NCBI GenBank assembly: GCA_010093605.1
Contig: MU004190.1
Span: 868,001 to 932,000, forward strand
Length of the DNA stretch: 64,000 nucleotides
Reading direction: 5' to 3'
From: Lophium mytilinum
Lineage: Eukaryota > Ascomycota > Dothideomycetes > Mytilinidiales > Mytilinidiaceae
Made by a program: the position numbers and the translations under genes. This document shows, one piece after another, positions 1 through 10,429 of this stretch (its first letter is position 1; each line of letters starts with the position of its first letter). Under the pieces are notes generated by a model. It made no database searches. It was not told where the DNA came from and was given only the letters and a program-made list of their open reading frames with translations.

Positions 1-262
1 TTACTTGCAGAGGATACAACCTTGCGCATTTTGTGCGTACTCTGCATTGAAGGCTTGAAGCTAAGGCATGAGAGCCTTGATAAAGGTTGAGCTAGCCCCA
101 GCTTATAGAGGCTGGAGGGTGCTTGTTTGGCCGAAGCTCTAATAGCAGTCTTCGGGCTTCTCTTTTTCGTGCTTCTCGCATCCTTCCTTATCATTCGGAG
201 TCGCGAACGGAGACCCTTCTGCAGAACGTGATTGTTTGGATTGCAACGCGCACTCTGAAGCT
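1..262. other. Left edge, no gene seen
   Basis: No open frame here has a recognisable product. The part nearest position 263 is probably the 5' untranslated region and promoter of the CFEM gene. Confidence 0.4.
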
Positions 263-1286
263 ATGGAAAAAAGGTGTTTCCTGTGGATATGCTTGGGACT
301 GGGATGGACTGTAGGAGTTGGAGCGCAAGCTATGGCTGCGTGCGCGGTGAGTCCGTCTCGATTGCATACTTCATTGCACATCACTGAGCTGGAAGCTGAT
401 CAATTCGCGCCTACAGCAAGGCTGCGTAGGCATATCGACGGCTAGCTGCAAACCGACAGATTACACCTGCATGTGTAATAGTGCCGATTACATCTCCAAG
501 CTCACTGGATGTATCTACGAGGAATGCGATGAGACAGAATCAGCAGCGGCGAAGGAGTTCTTAGAGGAGCTGTGCAGTGGTACCTATAGCCCCAGTCCCG
601 AAATCTCTCACCAGCGTATACTGATGGCATATCCAGGCGCTGGATCCCCAATCACCATATCCTCCAAAGGCGCCACCGCCAATTCCGACGACACCTCTGA
701 CAACGAAGCCTTGGAGAACGATTGGAAAGGCATGGAAGACCACCCGCTCGAGCTGCGGCAGGAAACCGAGCTAGGCACCTTCTTCGAAACCGGTCAAACG
801 GAAACTGGATTCCCGACCGAGACTGGCATTACTACCTTACCGACGATCACTGACACCTTCACTACAGCCTTCACCGGAACGGGCACTATCACAGGCACCG
901 CCAGGACAGGCTCTCCAACGACCGGCAGCCGCACAATTGGTAGCCCAACAACTTCCACATCCACGCCCACCCCGAACAACCGCGGCGGCGGCGGACTCAG
1001 CACCGGCGCAAAAGTCGGCATTGGATTGGGCGTCCCGCTCGGCGCCATCATAATAGCAGGTTTAGTAGGTCTTGGGTGGTTCCTGAGGCGACGAAGCAAG
1101 AACAAAGCTGCTGCTGTAGCTAACTCGCAGCCGGAGATGGTGGGCCCGGCTAAGCTGGGTGGAGCAAGCCAGTCTGTTGGCGCAGAGCTGCCGACGAAGG
1201 GGAACACGCATGAGATGCCGGCTGGAGCGTGGATGGGACAGCCTCAAGGTCAGTTCGCGCCTGCGGAGTTGGGCGAGAATAGGTAA
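263..1286 (+). CDS. CFEM-domain single-pass membrane protein
   Basis: Two exons, 263-346 and 417-1286, joined by a 70-bp GT-AG intron, give 317 residues. Residues 1 to about 23 are a signal peptide (MEKRCFLWICLGLGWTVGVG). Splicing then yields eight cysteines (C27, C31, C39, C46, C48, C60, C65, C81) in CFEM spacing, with the CxC pair CMC at 46-48 and Asp43 three residues before it. In CFEM haemophores an Asp at about this place binds haem iron, so haem or iron handling is possible but not shown. A Ser/Thr/Gly-rich stalk follows, then one membrane segment (GAIIIAGLVGLGWFL), an RRRSK stop-transfer and a short cytoplasmic tail. The architecture resembles WSC-like surface sensors more than GPI-anchored CFEM proteins. 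The start is the first ATG in frame. It converges on the MTAP gene. Confidence 0.88.
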
Positions 1287-1751
1287 GGGTATGTGTAGAG
1301 GTCCCGTGTATGTGGGTGTGGAGGGCGATTGCGCGTTTCGAAGGGCAGGTAATCGTAGAGCGTTTTGCATATACCTAGAAAGCCACTAAATGAATGTAAG
1401 AGCGTACTGACTTTACCAAGGAACAAATTTGCTCTGCTCTTGAACCATCATACTCTCTAGATAGTCTGGCACTGGAGAAGGCAACCAGCCAGATCTATCA
1501 GAGAACCGCGCTTTCAACATCAGATTACGCGATTTTTTTTCGTGTATCTGGCAGTTAGTATCACTGCCGAGAGTGAGGCCGAGATGAAGGAACAGACAAA
1601 GCTAGCTTTCACTTCTGAGGACCTGATGTTGAATCAAAGGAGACGGATATCTATCTTTCTGAGCTATACACTCTAAACTATTAGCCTCATCCCAAGTAGA
1701 GCTGGCCGAACTCACCGAGATCTTGATCCTAGCCAAAGCAAGCCTCCCCAA
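1287..1751. other. Intergenic, convergent 3' ends
   Basis: This holds the 3' regions of the CFEM gene (+) and the MTAP gene (-). I see no further gene. Confidence 0.5.
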
Positions 1752-2811
1752 TCAATCAAAATACCCCGGGAAAAGCCAGTTCAGCTTCTCAACCGCCTCC
1801 TTCTTCCTCCCATCCTTATGCGTAATCCCGCCTGCCCACTTCATCTGCCCTTCCAAATGCCTCGCCTTCACCTGCTCCCCATGCTCCTCCTTACTCAACT
1901 CATCCAACACAGCCCCCACAAACCTCCTCGCGTTCTCCGAATTCGCCTTCATATGCCCCATCACCATCTCCACATTCACATCCTCGCTATCATGCCAGCA
2001 ATCATAATCCGTCGCCATACAAATCATCTGATACCCCACCTCCGCCTCCCTTGCCAGCTTCGCCTCAGGCAACGCGCTCATATTAATCACGCTCCCGCCC
2101 CACGCACGGTACAGGTTGCTCTCCGCGCGCGTCGAGAACTGCGGGCCCTCCATGCATATCACGGTGCCCTTGTCGTGCAGCCGCACGCCCTCGCCCTCGA
2201 GGCTGTGTCCGCAGCGCCGCACGATCTTCGCGAGCCCTTCGTCGAAAGGGTCGCCGAAGCCGACGTGGCCAACCATCCCGCCCTCGAAGAAGGTGAAGGG
2301 CCGGATGCCCTTGGTGCGGTCGATGATCTGGTCCGGCACGACGAAATCGCGTGGGTGGATTTCTTCTTGCAGCGAGCCGACGGCGGAGAAGGCGATGATG
2401 GTGCGGACGCCGAGGGCGCGCAGGGCGGCGATGTTGGCGCGGTTGGGGACTTCATGGGGGGCGATTTCGTGGTGGAGGCCGTGGCGGGAGAGGAAGGCGA
2501 CGGGGATAGGGGCGCCGGAGGAGGGAGAGGGGTGTTGGAGGATGGAGATGGGGGAGGACGGGGCGCCCCACGGCGTGGTGGGAGTGAGAGTTGCGGCGAG
2601 GGTGAAGTTGGGGAGGCTTTGGAGGCCTGTCCCACCGATTACGGCGATGTGGACGGGGTCTATGTGTTGTTAGATGGAGTATATATGTTGGATTGAGGTG
2701 CGAGGTGAGGTATTTCATAGCTATAGCTCCGTTTGGCGGGGTAATGATGACAAAAATATTGTGAGAACTTGAGAATTACGTACCCGCGTAGGTAGTTGGA
2801 ACGTCAGCCAT
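1752..2811 (-). CDS. MEU1: S-methyl-5'-thioadenosine phosphorylase (MTAP)
   Basis: Cleaves methylthioadenosine with phosphate to adenine and methylthioribose-1-phosphate, the entry step of methionine salvage after polyamine synthesis; expected to be cytosolic/nuclear. Exons 2811-2784 and 2659-1752 (donor GTACGT, acceptor TAG) give 311 residues starting MADVPTTYADPVHIAVIGGTG. Visible family signatures are the N-terminal GGTG phosphate loop, SRHG, AFSAVGSLQEEI, FVVPDQIIDRT, the phosphate-site MEGPQFSTRAE, NMSALPEAKLAREAE, and ATDYDCWH, whose Asp pair selects the 6-amino purine. Length is slightly above the human enzyme (283). The nine-codon first exon matches the usual MADxPTTY start. MEU1 is the yeast name for this enzyme. 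Confidence 0.96.
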
Positions 2812-3301
2812 CCTTCTATGCGGAATTGTAATTGAGCGTGCAAACTTGAATGAAGTCGACGGGAGACGGGTTGGAAAGCGAGCGGTTCGTGTCAATGTCA
2901 GCATGGGAAAATTCGGGTGAAGGAGGGGCAGGGGCTCGGATACACGTCGATTAGGCAACCCACGTGTCAAGCTATTTACCCCCCGAGCAATTAGTACCTA
3001 GTTTTAAGGACCAAACGCATAGCTCCCCAGCCGAGACATTTTGGTAATCAGAAAATTACAACGACCTGTAGAATCTGGAGTAATTGGCCGCCTTGTCGCT
3101 TCGCCATGAGCACAAGTCTTGACAATATGACCACAAGGAAGTGGGCAGTTTTTGAAATGGCACAGGGAGCTGTCTTTCAACAGCCCTGAAGGCAGGGAGA
3201 CTTTAAGAAGCGAACTATGTGAATAGGGCTAGATAGAGAAAGCAAGTTTTACTGAATGAAGGCCCATTGATCCGTTTATGATAAATAGTATCTTCCTGTA
3301 T
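2812..3301. other. Intergenic, MTAP promoter side
   Basis: Upstream of MTAP and downstream of the F-box-like gene, both on the minus strand. No gene or clear repeat is seen. Confidence 0.4.
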
Positions 3302-4222
3302 CTACATCCCGGACATCTTGCGCAAGGCCGCCTTCCAGATTGTCTTCATTCTTCTGCCCATCCAGGTCAGAGCGATTGCTGGACTTAGCATTGCGTTATA
3401 GAGCACGAGATCTCGACGGACCAAAGGACGCCTCGGAGTGCACATCCGCAACCATGTGGGTTCTTGGCCTGGCATCCGATCAGACAGCCAACTGATGCGC
3501 ACCTCGCGAGGCCTAGGAAACAAATCAGAGAGAAAAAGAGGCCTGTATAGCAAGATACAGTATTCGAATGGTTCCTCTTCGTCTTCCGGCCAGACAGTCT
3601 TACAATAGTAACCAAATGACCAGCGGAGATACGTAGGACCAGCCGCCGTTACGAGGCCTTTTTCGCAGAAATAGTCCCAACTATCTTGGTCAGGCTCCTC
3701 TTGGTCAGTTTCCGAGTAGCTTTTCGGAAGAATCAAGGTTAACCTCCGAATGTTTGGGAATACAGTCGCAGCATTTGCTATAAAGGTCGACATTCTTCTT
3801 TCAGGTATGGCAATCCTCGAGTTCTCCCAGCTTCTATGAGGTACGCTAATAGTCGGGTTTTCATCTGGGAAGTAGACAAAGGCCATGGAGGTTATAGCGT
3901 TGAAGGACTCGGGTCGCAGTACCGAGGACAAGGAGACAAGCTTGTCGCGGGCCCATGATGTGGTTGCGAAGGTGATCATACTGAATGCAAGGATATGAGC
4001 TTCAGTGTATACGCCGCGACAGGTGAGGAGGAGAGAAAGACTGTGGGACTCGGAGCAGGCGAGGTTGTCGAAGTAGTGCGTGTATATCTTATTGCGAAGC
4101 TCTGCAGGGAGTTGGAAGAATGGGGACCTGGATTGAGACTTTGGCGGCTGTTTTGGCAGGGGACGAGGTTCCGATACTTGCACAGGTTTTCGCCATGTCT
4201 TGCTGATGATATGTTTGAACAT
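3302..4222 (-). CDS. F-box-like hypothetical protein
   Basis: Intronless frame of 306 residues with an ATG start. A basic, Pro-rich N-terminus (residues 1-33) leads into FFQLPAELRNKIYTHYFDN, the short F-box-like LPxELRxxIY segment found in very many Dothideomycete proteins of unknown function. It is followed by a Ser/Leu-rich helix with LLLTCRGVYTEA. If it is a true F-box it would dock on Skp1 in an SCF ubiquitin ligase. The remainder shows no repeat or catalytic motif I recognise. Such genes are often lineage-expanded and fast-evolving. The call as a gene is firm on length and motif; the function is inference. Confidence 0.75.
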   Translation of the reverse strand: MFKHIISKTWRKPVQVSEPRPLPKQPPKSQSRSPFFQLPAELRNKIYTHYFDNLACSESHSLSLLLTCRGVYTEAHILAFSMITFATTSWARDKLVSLSSVLRPESFNAITSMAFVYFPDENPTISVPHRSWENSRIAIPERRMSTFIANAATVFPNIRRLTLILPKSYSETDQEEPDQDSWDYFCEKGLVTAAGPTYLRWSFGYYCKTVWPEDEEEPFEYCILLYRPLFLSDLFPRPREVRISWLSDRMPGQEPTWLRMCTPRRPLVRRDLVLYNAMLSPAIALTWMGRRMKTIWKAALRKMSGM

Positions 4223-4706
4223 GGTATGTACAATTCGGAGAGCGCTCTGCTGTTACAGAGATGCCAGGTGTAATGTTGATCGTCTAGATCGTGAAAGAGG
4301 CCTGATGGCCGATTTACAGGTCGCACAGGTCTTTACTTTCGCTCTGGATAGTAGTGGAACCCAATAATGAAGCTGGTAATGAGTCGTGCGAAATAAACAA
4401 GGCTGAACTTCAAGGCCCCCGCACGATGCCGCCAGTACGATAGTTTAGTCTGAGATGAGACCGGTAGAGTAGTTTAGAATGTCCAAGTCTACTCATCCCT
4501 CACCGGGCTCAGGCCACCCTCCTCTCTCCGTCAATCTCGTCCAAGACATCCACCTTACACTAATATGACAGCAAGTCAAATATTGCAGGCATAGACTGCC
4601 ATGACGCGTGATAGATGCCTTGCCTCCAGAGCCGCCACAGCTTCAATAGGCTCCAATGTCTCACCGGCGCACTCCGTCTCAAACATTAACTCGAGGGCTG
4701 CACATA
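4223..4706. other. Intergenic
   Basis: Lies between the F-box-like gene start and the MITE. No coding or structural signal stands out. Its last two bases, TA, are the target-site copy left of the MITE. Confidence 0.4.
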
Positions 4707-5055
4707 CAGTAAAACCTGGTTATAGTGTTATCGGGTTATAGTGATATTCTCTATAGAGTGATAAATTTCGGCTGACCGTGGGTTTTTGTATGGGGTATAG
4801 TAATAAGCTGGTTACTATGGTATCATAAGCCCCCGCTCACCAAGATCACTCTAACCAGAGGGGAAATTTGTATGGGCAGGTGGTCCGTGGCACCTCCAAC
4901 CCCCTTCAACCCCCCTTCAAACCTCCCTAATTTTGTGTTTTCAGGAGGCCTGTGGCTTACAAATCACCAGCACGTGACATTGGATACAGTGATACTCTCT
5001 ATATAGTGATACACCCCCTCGGAAAAACCCGTATCACTATAACCAGGTTTTACTG
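4707..5055. mobile_element. pogo/Tc1-mariner-type MITE with perfect TIRs
   Basis: A 349-bp non-coding element bounded by a perfect 21-bp terminal inverted repeat (CAGTAAAACCTGGTTATAGTG at 4707-4727, its reverse complement at 5035-5055). It is flanked on both sides by TA (4705-4706 and 5056-5057), the target duplication of Tc1/mariner/pogo elements. CAGT...ACTG ends are typical of pogo (Fot/Tigger) families. The inverted similarity continues imperfectly for about 70 bp per arm, with a repeated near-palindrome (TGATATTCTCTATAGAGTGA near 4740 and TGATACTCTCTATATAGTGA near 4990). There is no transposase frame, so it would need an autonomous relative to move. The intact TIRs suggest fairly recent activity. 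Confidence 0.9.
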
Positions 5056-5777
5056 TACAATGCTTCTCTAGCTTCCAAATGGAACCCGTCATCAGGTCTC
5101 TCGAGCACGTCTATCCACTCCAGTGGCCCGATCACGCTTCAACGACGGGCCCACTAACGTCGGGCCTAGCGCTGATAGCACTATGGACGCGTGAATGATC
5201 CACGACCTAAAGCCTCAGCTAACCAGTTCTTCTAGAAAGCGCCACAGTTTTTATCTTCTTCTGCCAAGCCCCGATTTCTAGCAAGGGACCCTTAGCCACA
5301 GAATTGTTTCAGTAACAGCTTTAAGCGCACGCTAAGCTACTCATACACATCGATCGTCGAGCCGCCCCTGTTTAAGGTTCACTGCAACCTGTTCACCGGT
5401 CCAAAAGGGGGCTGCAACTGCATCACTGCTGAGGCAAAAGCACTGAAAGCGGTTGCAGTGGAGCATCGTGATGTATCTATCGAGTAACCACGCTTAGGTA
5501 GGTGTGAGCCTGGACCCGATTGATTCTCAGCCTCGCGCAAGAGACCGCACCTCACATTTTGTCTACTTATAAGCTGTCTTTTCCCTTCAAGATAGAGATT
5601 TCTCCAATATATTTCTCTACTTGCTCTTACTTCGCGTCTCCGCACTCGCTATTCTCTCCTGGTCTTCGCCTGAACTCGTAGACATTATTTTCTCCCGTAA
5701 CGCATCGCTTTTACTCATATACTGGGCACAACAGAACCAATTCGTAAATATCAACCACATTTTCTGTGAAACACAAC
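5056..5777. other. Intergenic with inverted repeat, promoter of secreted-protein gene
   Basis: Contains a perfect 10-bp inverted repeat, CACTGCAACC at 5380-5389 and GGTTGCAGTG at 5451-5460, about 60 bp apart. It may be a hairpin or a pair of protein-binding half-sites upstream of the gene at 5778. The last 200 bp are CT-rich and leader-like. No gene seen. Confidence 0.4.
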
Positions 5778-6597
5778 ATGGTACCATCAAAGTCACTCAT
5801 TGCATCGTTCATTTCTGTCATCTTCTCTTCAACCATCAAGGCTGACCCCGCTTGCTACGACTCGGACATTACATGCCCAAAAGCTACCATCCAGGCGCCT
5901 TGGAATGATCTCTGTACTGGAGCCGTTCTCCGCATTGATTATACGAAGATTTACCCTCAAAACATTTCCATTTCCAATGTCTTCAGCGGAAATAGATGCA
6001 GTGATTATGGCGAAGGAATCTCAGGCTACGTATTTGGAGCCTTGCAAGTAAACCATCTCCGTAATCATACAACACTGCAGGCTTGCTAATACGTCGTTTT
6101 ATACTAGCATACAAAGCATTCAGACAACCTGCACACCTCTTAATCAATGCGGAGCAATGAATTCCAGCTTCCCCACTGGGAGCAACAGTCAGATCCTCAA
6201 CTTTGTTTGCACTGGAGCAGGATGCATCGACGAGAATGTGGGAGGGAATGTGGGCATTGTTGCTTCTACTAGTGGGTCTGATGTGGCTCCTGACAATAGT
6301 GCAATTGTTGTATCTCCTGGTACCAGCGAAGTCGTTGCGCCCATTCCTACGGCTGAGGCGGTGCCTGTTCCTAGCAGCTCGGCGATTGATACGTCGTCGG
6401 CGGTGCCCTCGCCACCATCGTCGGCTGTGCCTTCACCACGGCATCACCGTAGGCGTGGACTACACTACTCACTCGACGCCCAGCACGCGGATCGACTGCG
6501 CTGGCAGGACAGAGGTGTGGGTTCTCGTTACTCGTATCTACACGCGTCATGCTGTCTCGTTGGCGTTTACGAATATGCCGAAGGTGGCGGTGGATGA
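5778..6597 (+). CDS. Cysteine-rich secreted protein, effector-like
   Basis: Exons 5778-6047 and 6124-6597 (donor GTAAAC, acceptor CAG, 76-bp intron) give 247 residues. I start at the ATG of MVPSKSLIASFISVIFSS because it opens a signal peptide ending near KA/DP. The mature N-terminal half has eight cysteines within about 110 residues (CYDSDITC, DLC, RC, TTC, QCGAMN, VC, GC), suggesting disulphide bonds and export. After residue 150 it becomes Ser/Val/Ala/Pro-rich, linker-like. The last 50 residues (from HHRRR) are atypical and may lie outside the true frame: a downstream ORF with coding-like composition lies in another frame, so the true 3' end is uncertain. I do not recognise the family; an apoplastic effector or cell-wall protein is possible. 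Confidence 0.6.
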
Positions 6598-6975
6598 TGG
6601 GTTGTATGAGAATGCGTGCACGCCTTCGCAGGCGGGCGTGGATCATCGCGGGTTTGCGCTGTTGAATGAAGATCCGTGGTTTCGGAAGCCGGGGCGGGCG
6701 GCGAATGCGGCGCTGACTTCGTTGTATTCGGTTGCTCCAAAGTGGAGACGAGATGGCGGTGCGGCGGCTCGCAACGACACGGGAGAGCGCCAGATGAGAT
6801 GGAGATGGATGTGGATATGGAGGGCGACGCTTGGCTCGCGGAGTTGGTGCCTCGAGCGGTGCCTGCGGAGGCTTTAGCGATGATTACGGGACTCAGCCCA
6901 CGCGTGGCTATCGCGGCGTCGACTGAGCGCGCTGCTGTACCAGATCTGCCCAAGGAGACGGGAGGAGCGCGGTAA
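6440..6975 (+). pseudogene. Decayed or frame-disrupted ORF downstream of the secreted-protein gene
   Basis: Two adjacent frames show coding-like composition (G/C-rich third positions, balanced residues) but do not connect. About 6440-6780 contains AFTNMPKVAVDDGLYENAC and GFALLNEDPWFRKPGRAANA. A second frame, about 6780-6975, reads DEMEMDVDMEGDAWLAELVP and then AEALAMITGLSPRVAIAAS up to a stop at 6975. No plausible intron joins them; the simplest reading is one reading-frame shift near 6780. The first part may have been the original C-terminal portion of the gene starting at 5778, or a separate gene fragment. I do not recognise the protein. Confidence 0.4.
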
Positions 6976-9900
6976 GCGCGGAAACGGAGACCATGTCGAC
7001 AGCCTGTATGGACTTCCGCTCATGTTTCTAAATCGCTTCGACACGTTCTCGGAAGTCTGGACTGAGTGACATCCCTATTACTGCACTTCCTCGCCGCCCT
7101 ATCAAGGCCTTTCTTCAACACGACACCATAGAGTACCTCACGCGACGCATAAGACTCGAGCACACTCTTCCACGACGATATCGCTACTGGAAACGCATAT
7201 TTTATACTTTAGGTTATAATAAAAACTGCAGCATCAAGACCCCGACCACCGCGCCGCAAGATCTCAAAAAGAACTCATGGACATTTGAGCTAAGCTACGT
7301 TTTCCGGCATGCAAAGAAAACAAGATCTGATGAAGCAAGCGTCTGATTCGATTTGAGCGCTCTAGAGATGGTATTAAAACACGATGTTGCTCGGCCGCTC
7401 ACCTGAGTCTGGCCTCCGATGAAGTGGTAGTACGCTCAACTCTACATCGCGCGAAACTATCTAGGAAATATGTAACGTGAGTCACAGCTACGAAAACCAC
7501 AGCGCAACTAGTCTCTATGCGCAGAACCGTGTAAACGGGCATGAAATAATTCTACGAAATGGATGTGACTGTGTTCGAAGAAAGGAAGGCGCAGCCGGAT
7601 TTCGAAGCAAGGACGTCCATCCTTCGACTCCTTCAACTCTAGGTTCTAATCTGAGGATGCAAGGAACTACGGATGTTGGGAGTGGGGTCTTGAAACGGGC
7701 TTCATTTTATTCGATCCGAAGAGAGTTATAAGGAGGCGTCGTCCTCTGTTGGTATGTTGTGTTTTTTGGGAGGGGAGTTCTGTGAGGTGGAGCGAGGGCG
7801 CTAGTACTCCGTATTCGACGTCTACTTACCGCGACTTCCGTTGGACGACAGCCACGACTTTCATCACTAGCATCAAGCAAAATCATTTGCAAGTCTATAC
7901 AGAAGCATGTCCCTTGGTTTTTCGGCGAGTTTGACATCCGCTACTTCGTCGAGGCTTCGGCGACTTTTGACGAAGCAAGGATGCCAATACGCTACCACGA
8001 CATCCTTTAGTCGACGTCGCCGATTCTCAAATTCAACCACGAACAACACCCACGAGAAACACCTAAAGCTTTCCGTCGAAATCTATGTAGCTTGGGAATC
8101 TCACTGCGCAGCTCACAGAGTAGAGCATGGCAAGCACGCTTGTGCACTACCACGACACGCATCGGATGACACCTACATTATTCGACTCCAACCACGAACA
8201 ACGTTCGCAGGACTAGTCAAGACATTTTTCGTCGATTTCTGAAAAAGGCCCGAAGTCCCCTCCTTCCCAACGAGCGAGTCCTGCACGACTGAGATGGTAC
8301 AATAGTGACAAGTCATGCTTTTCGGATCCGCCGACCCGGTGGTTGCAGGCACTCACCTGGACATGGAATGCAACCTCACTTTCTCTCGCAGACGGTTCCG
8401 CAAATTTCTTTCCAGACCTCGATGGACCGCCAGACATGGCTTGCAAGGAAGGTTTTATTTTTCGCTGAGCGTGACTCGAGTCTTGTATCAGATGGCGACA
8501 TCTCCGGCCAAGAGGGCGAACGTTGGGACCCTACTAGGAAGTGCGTCTACAAGTTGTGCTTAGCCGAACAGAGTGATGCAGTCCGCTCACGTGGAGGTTC
8601 TACAGAAGAATGGGTGGTGGTTCATCGGAGTCTTGTCGGGACAACTCTGGGTGGTTGGGCTGTGGCTCGGAGTTCTTTCCTCAGGTCACGATGGCCTCAG
8701 TGGGCCCCAAGCTAGTCTTCGGCGGATCTGTCGCTCGCAGAAGCTTCGCGGAAGCCAGAGAAGGTCAGTCGAGGCCCGTAAGCCGTCAACGTTGCGGGAC
8801 GGGACGAAGCTGATAAGTGATAAGCCGAGCGGACTCACCATTAGACTCTCAGGGCATGAACCTGTTCCTTCACATCGGCCCTCGAGACGGCAGAGCAAGA
8901 GTGGGCCGAACAGGCATCTTTCAAAGTAAACAGATGGAACCAACCGGCGGCAAGCAAGAAGCAGAAAAGCAAGAATTTCGCAGATATCTGATTGGCGGGC
9001 AGCGGTTTCTGTTATCCAACAATTCTCCACCACGTTGAATCGGCGTGCCGATGAAGAGTCTTCGGCTCCCGCATGTCGGTGTGCCTTTAGCCTGGTCCGG
9101 TGCAGGTGGTTTGTGAACTGAGAGACCCGACTGGACGAAGAGGGCCCTTTGATGCGGGTGGATAAGGACGGGTTAACAGCCGTTCAATCGGCGGGCGATC
9201 TGGGGACGGCTGGGCCTGCGCTAGCACAGGGCTGCGTGGCATGCCGGTAGAAATGCCTCGCTGTTGCTGCATCGCGACATCATCCAGTGCCGGACCTGCA
9301 GAGTCGTGCAGGGTGGCATCTCACATGCGCCAACTGGCCAGCTGGGCACGGCTGCGCAGGCGGTATGCGACATGCAAACTGAAAATACAGACAAAATACT
9401 GGGCAAGAGGGTCGCAAAAAGAAGGAGTTGGTGGGCAGTTTACGCGAGAGTGGTGTTGATTCGAACCGTGGTTGGAACTTCCAGAAAAGCTAGACATTTT
9501 GTCGCGTCGGGGCGAGGAATTGGTGAAACGAGCTCGTCCAGACACCTTCTGGCAGGCGGCCAATCTCTTCAAGAAGAACAGGCGACCCACCAATCATTTC
9601 GGCCGCGACAGCCCTCTCCACTCAATTGCGCGGCCTCTGGTCGTCGTCAGTCGGTCGGGATCCCCTCAGTCGGTGGTCCATCGGCGGTCGGCTCGGGAGC
9701 GACACTGGACTGTCACGGCGTGGTCCACGGTTCCGCTGCCAGCAGCCGGCGCCCAGATCTTGGAACGCTGTCGCCGGGTCAGGGCAAATGGCCAGCGCAC
9801 ACGTGGGTTTACGATATGGCAGCTTGGCAGCTTTGGGTGGTGGTGATGTGCTGGACCTGAACTTCCCACTCTGCTTGCGCGCCCATCAGATGAAACGCTC

Positions 9901-10429
9901 TCGGCCGCCGAATGCGCACAAGCGGTTCCTGACAGGCACACCAATGAGGCACTGCGTGGGCGCCTCCGCCCCGTTATTTACCCCTGTCTGGGTGTGGGAC
10001 AGTAAGATTGCCCAGCAAACAAGAGGCTAAGAAGATGACTCTGCAGGGGGGGTGCGGCACGGTGGCTTGCACGGGTCGGACACTGTGGACTCTGTGCGCC
10101 AGCTGCCGATCGCTCCTCAAGCGCCAGGGGCCGAGAAGAGTAGAGTGCCTGGCGCCCCGTTTCCTGCTGCTCTTCTTCTCCTTCACCTCGTCCGCATCCG
10201 TCCACTACAAAGCCTCTCTTGTCCTTCTGTATTCAGCCCGTATTCGCGTTCACTCCTTCACGCGGATATTGTTGCTTTTAGTCACTCACTACCACACTCA
10301 TCTTCGGATCAGACCAGTCATTTACCTGCTTCACTGCACTGAACAGTACACTGCAACGACAGCTCACGACTCTCCACTGTACAATCAACTCCAACAACTG
10401 TCTATACAACACTATCGACGCCATTCGAC
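6976..10429. other. Gene-poor interval
   Basis: Frames up to about 200 codons exist on both strands, but none has a start context, domain or codon pattern that I can support. Composition is moderately GC-rich. The last 250 bp before 10430 are CT/CA-rich and look like promoter and 5' leader of the next gene. Confidence 0.4.

Noticed and set aside
9455-9480. Minus-strand GGTTCGAATC resembling a tRNA B box
   Set aside because: T-stem does not pair and no A box lies at the right distance.
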